Positions 7,142 to 9,266 of a DNA stretch of 9,266 bases are shown piece by piece. A model generated the notes under the pieces. It had not been told where the DNA came from and made no database searches. It saw nothing but the letters and a program-made list of their open reading frames with translations. Origin of the DNA: Gammaproteobacteria bacterium (lineage in GTDB: Bacteria > Pseudomonadota > Gammaproteobacteria > SZUA-229). The DNA is taken from contig WTCC01000281.1 of the NCBI GenBank assembly GCA_013138755.1, positions 1-9,266 of the forward strand, read 5' to 3'. Position 1 is the stretch's first letter; each line of letters begins with the position of its first letter. A program made the translations under genes and the position numbers.

Positions 7142-9127
7142 ATGAGCAGAGACCCCATAAAATTAACCATCGGATTAGGCTTTACGGGCGTTCTTGCGCT
7201 CATGGGACTGATCAGTTTTATCTCGTTATCACAGATGAACACTATTACCGAGCAGACCAGTACGTTGCTCGATGAGACCAATACCAAAATTTCTACCGCA
7301 AATTCCATGCGGGACTATATCCGTTTGCGTGGAGATACCCTCTACAAGATGTATCTGACAGATGATTATTTTGAGCGCGACGAACTCAGATTAGAGATAG
7401 CTAGACACGCTCTTAATTACAAAAACTCCCGCGACATTCTTTACTCGTTCCACATGAGCGCTCGAGAAGCAAAACTGCTCGACCAATTAATGAAACAGAC
7501 ACGCAGAGCAAAAGCTGCCAATGACACTGCCGCAGATAACCTGCTGTCCAACGCTCCGTTGGAAGATATCAAAAACGACATGCGTATCGCCAATGAGGCT
7601 AGACGCAATATGCTAGCGGGTTTAACGCAGCTTGTTACATTGCAAGAAGCTATCGCCCGCTCCACGGTTAACAACACCATAAGCTATCAGGAAACCGTTC
7701 GCAGTATTGTTTTATTGCTTTCATTGGCCGCCTTCTTCGTTGCAGTGTTTATCGCTCAATTAGTCATCAGAGAAACATCAAAGAAAAATTCTGAGATACA
7801 TTTTCAAGCTACGCATGACGAATTAACCAAACTGGCTAATCGAAAAGAATTTAATCATCGATTGAATGAAGCTTTTAAAACCGCTACCGATAATAATGAA
7901 AATCATGCCCTATGTTTTCTTGATCTGGATAAATTCAAAATAATCAACGACAGCTGCGGCCATAAAGCAGGCGATGCACTACTGATTCAGATCACCAAGA
8001 TTATCAAGAGCAATATTCGCAGCCACGACACCCTCGCCCGTATCGGTGGAGATGAGTTCGGACTACTATTCGAAGGTTGTTCGTTAGATAAAGCTATCGA
8101 GCTAGCCGAAGGCGTTGTCAGTCTAATAAAAAATTATGAGTTCAGATGGGAAGATAGGAAATTTCATATCGGCGTGAGCATCGGTATGGTCATGATCACC
8201 AAAGACACTGATAGTATCGAAAAAGCACTATCACAAGCCGATATCGCCTGCTACGCAGCCAAAGACATGGGGCGTGGACAAGTACAGGTGCACGGACTAA
8301 CCGACGATCGAGCCCTGCGGCTGCAGAAAGAACTAAGCTGGGTTGCAGGCATCAACAATACCGAAACCAGCAAACACTTTTCACTCTATCTGCAGGCTAT
8401 CGAAAATATTCAGACTGAACATACTCCTGCCATGTACGAAGTATTATTGCGTTTAAATGATAGTCAGAATGGCACGTTTGTCTCACCTGGTTATTGCATA
8501 CCTACGGCTGAGCGCTTCAATCTGATGAAAGATGTTGATCGCTGGGTAATAGATCAAACGTTTAAGCATCTGTCGAAATTATACAACGCCATCCCTGATT
8601 GTGACGTCCGGCTATTTATTAACATATCGGCAAACTCTCTAGCGAACAGCGGCTTTTCAGATTATGTTATTCAACAATACAAAAAATATAACATCGTTTA
8701 CGATGCTGTCTGTTTAGAAATTTCAGAAACTAAAGCGGTAAAAAATATAAATCAAACAGCTGATGTCATCGCCAAGCTTCGCAGATACAATATTAAATTT
8801 GCACTCGATGATTTTGGCGCAGGAATATCTTCATTCTCGTATTTAAAAAACATGCCCGTTGATTATCTGAAAATTGACGGCAAGATTATCAAAAACATGT
8901 CTCATAACACGGCGGATAAAGCGATGGTAGCGGCCATCAACCAGATCGGCAAAGTAATGAATATCGAGATTATTGCGAAACACGTAGAGAATGTGTTCAC
9001 ATTAAACCAACTAAAAGAAATCGGCATTGATTATGCGCAGGGTTTTTACCTCGATAAACCTAAAGACATCAATGAACAAATTCATGATCTCAGAGCATCA
9101 GATCGGACTCACTCTTTAAAGCACTAA
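7142..9127 (+). CDS. Membrane-anchored GGDEF-EAL cyclic di-GMP enzyme with periplasmic four-helix sensor region
   Basis: A 661-residue receptor. A signal-anchor helix (about 8-30) is followed by a periplasmic, all-helical segment (about 31-187) resembling four-helix-bundle chemoreceptor sensors. A second membrane helix (about 188-208) and a short linker without HAMP or PAS lead to GGDEF (about 222-385) and EAL (about 395-655). The cyclase domain has FLDLDKFK (metal D261), N269, D278 and an intact GGDEF at 302-306. R293-S-H-D296 lies five residues before it, so the RxxD product-inhibition site is kept. The EAL domain reads EVL (E433) but retains N494, E526, D556 and D557, K577, E616 and Q633, the known metal and catalytic set. 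AEGVE is changed to AKHVE. Both activities are possible; which dominates is unknown. Transcribed alone, it ends at a strong hairpin. Confidence 0.95.
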   Translation: MSRDPIKLTIGLGFTGVLALMGLISFISLSQMNTITEQTSTLLDETNTKISTANSMRDYIRLRGDTLYKMYLTDDYFERDELRLEIARHALNYKNSRDILYSFHMSAREAKLLDQLMKQTRRAKAANDTAADNLLSNAPLEDIKNDMRIANEARRNMLAGLTQLVTLQEAIARSTVNNTISYQETVRSIVLLLSLAAFFVAVFIAQLVIRETSKKNSEIHFQATHDELTKLANRKEFNHRLNEAFKTATDNNENHALCFLDLDKFKIINDSCGHKAGDALLIQITKIIKSNIRSHDTLARIGGDEFGLLFEGCSLDKAIELAEGVVSLIKNYEFRWEDRKFHIGVSIGMVMITKDTDSIEKALSQADIACYAAKDMGRGQVQVHGLTDDRALRLQKELSWVAGINNTETSKHFSLYLQAIENIQTEHTPAMYEVLLRLNDSQNGTFVSPGYCIPTAERFNLMKDVDRWVIDQTFKHLSKLYNAIPDCDVRLFINISANSLANSGFSDYVIQQYKKYNIVYDAVCLEISETKAVKNINQTADVIAKLRRYNIKFALDDFGAGISSFSYLKNMPVDYLKIDGKIIKNMSHNTADKAMVAAINQIGKVMNIEIIAKHVENVFTLNQLKEIGIDYAQGFYLDKPKDINEQIHDLRASDRTHSLKH

Positions 9128-9131
9128 CAAG

Positions 9132-9180
9132 AATAAAAAACGGGATGAAGTAGCGTATTTGCCACTCATCCCGCTTTATA
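9132..9180. terminator. Bidirectional rho-independent terminator
   Basis: CGGGATGA (9141-9148) pairs perfectly with TCATCCCG (9166-9173). The stem continues inward through GT/AC and GC/GC pairs interrupted by single unpaired bases, to a loop around GTATTT. On the minus strand it is followed by six T residues (complement of 9140-9135), a strong terminator for the gene entering from the right. On the plus strand the tail CTTTATACATTTT is weaker but adequate for the GGDEF-EAL gene, whose stop is 13 nt before the stem. Confidence 0.85.
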
Positions 9181-9197
9181 CATTTTAACTATATGCT

Positions 9198-9266
9198 TTA
9201 ACTGACCAGCTCAACTCTCTCAGCTGGAACAAATTCCAGATTAGAGTCTTTAGCCACGATATTAAT
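9198..9266 (-). CDS. C-terminus of an unidentified minus-strand protein (partial)
   Basis: The last 69 bases read on the minus strand as 22 residues, INIVAKDSNLEFVPAERVEL then VS, and a TAA stop at 9200-9198. The frame is open to the window edge, and the strong minus-strand terminator begins about 25 nt after the stop, which is what a real convergent gene would show. The mix of hydrophobic and charged residues looks like a genuine protein end. I do not recognise the family and assign no function. The fragment is short, so chance cannot be excluded from the frame alone; the terminator is the main support. Confidence 0.55.
   Translation of the reverse strand: MNIVAKDSNLEFVPAERVELVS

Noticed and set aside
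1..9266. Mobile elements, CRISPR arrays, tRNA/rRNA genes, toxin-antitoxin or defence genes
   Set aside because: Reading both strands showed no repeated spacer pattern, transposase or integrase motifs, RNA-gene signatures, or small paired genes. Every long conserved frame is a recognisable housekeeping or signalling gene.

Overview
The window is a chromosomal segment of a bacterium, most likely a gammaproteobacterium of moderate to slightly low GC. The evidence is protein sequence: the AspRS, RuvA, RuvB and RuvC sequences look gammaproteobacterial, the ruvC-ruvA-ruvB cluster lies near aspS, and there is a YbbO-like reductase and a GGDEF/EAL receptor. Genus cannot be fixed from sequence reading alone. 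No phage, insertion sequence, CRISPR array, tRNA or rRNA was seen.

Left part (1-5963, all minus strand). In order of transcription: an FmdB-family zinc-ribbon protein, aspS (aspartyl-tRNA synthetase), nadA (quinolinate synthase) and a small alpha/beta hydrolase, then ruvC, ruvA and ruvB. The ruvB gene runs off the left edge. The aspS-nadA-hydrolase genes are 17 nt apart and probably form one unit. A 152-nt gap with a weak terminator and a plausible promoter separates them from ruvC-ruvA-ruvB. The Ruv proteins form the Holliday-junction machinery: RuvA binds the junction, RuvB drives branch migration and RuvC cuts. No LexA-like CTGT-N8-ACAG box is visible in the gap before ruvC.

Right part (6092-9127, plus strand). 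A short-chain dehydrogenase/reductase is divergent from the fmdB-like gene across a 128-nt promoter region. After a 189-nt gap comes a membrane-anchored GGDEF-EAL protein with a periplasmic helical sensor region, which should make and/or break cyclic di-GMP. A strong bidirectional hairpin terminator follows, and the last 69 bases encode the C-terminus of an unidentified minus-strand gene.

This is mainly a housekeeping region and I see no convincing undescribed system. The points most worth a second look are: (1) nadA plus a hydrolase between aspS and ruvC, where many gammaproteobacteria have yebC; (2) AspRS residues that suggest a non-discriminating enzyme; (3) a GGDEF-EAL protein with a degenerate EVL and AKHVE signature but every catalytic residue and the inhibitory I-site retained; (4) a palindrome lying on the -10 box of the fmdB/aspS promoter.
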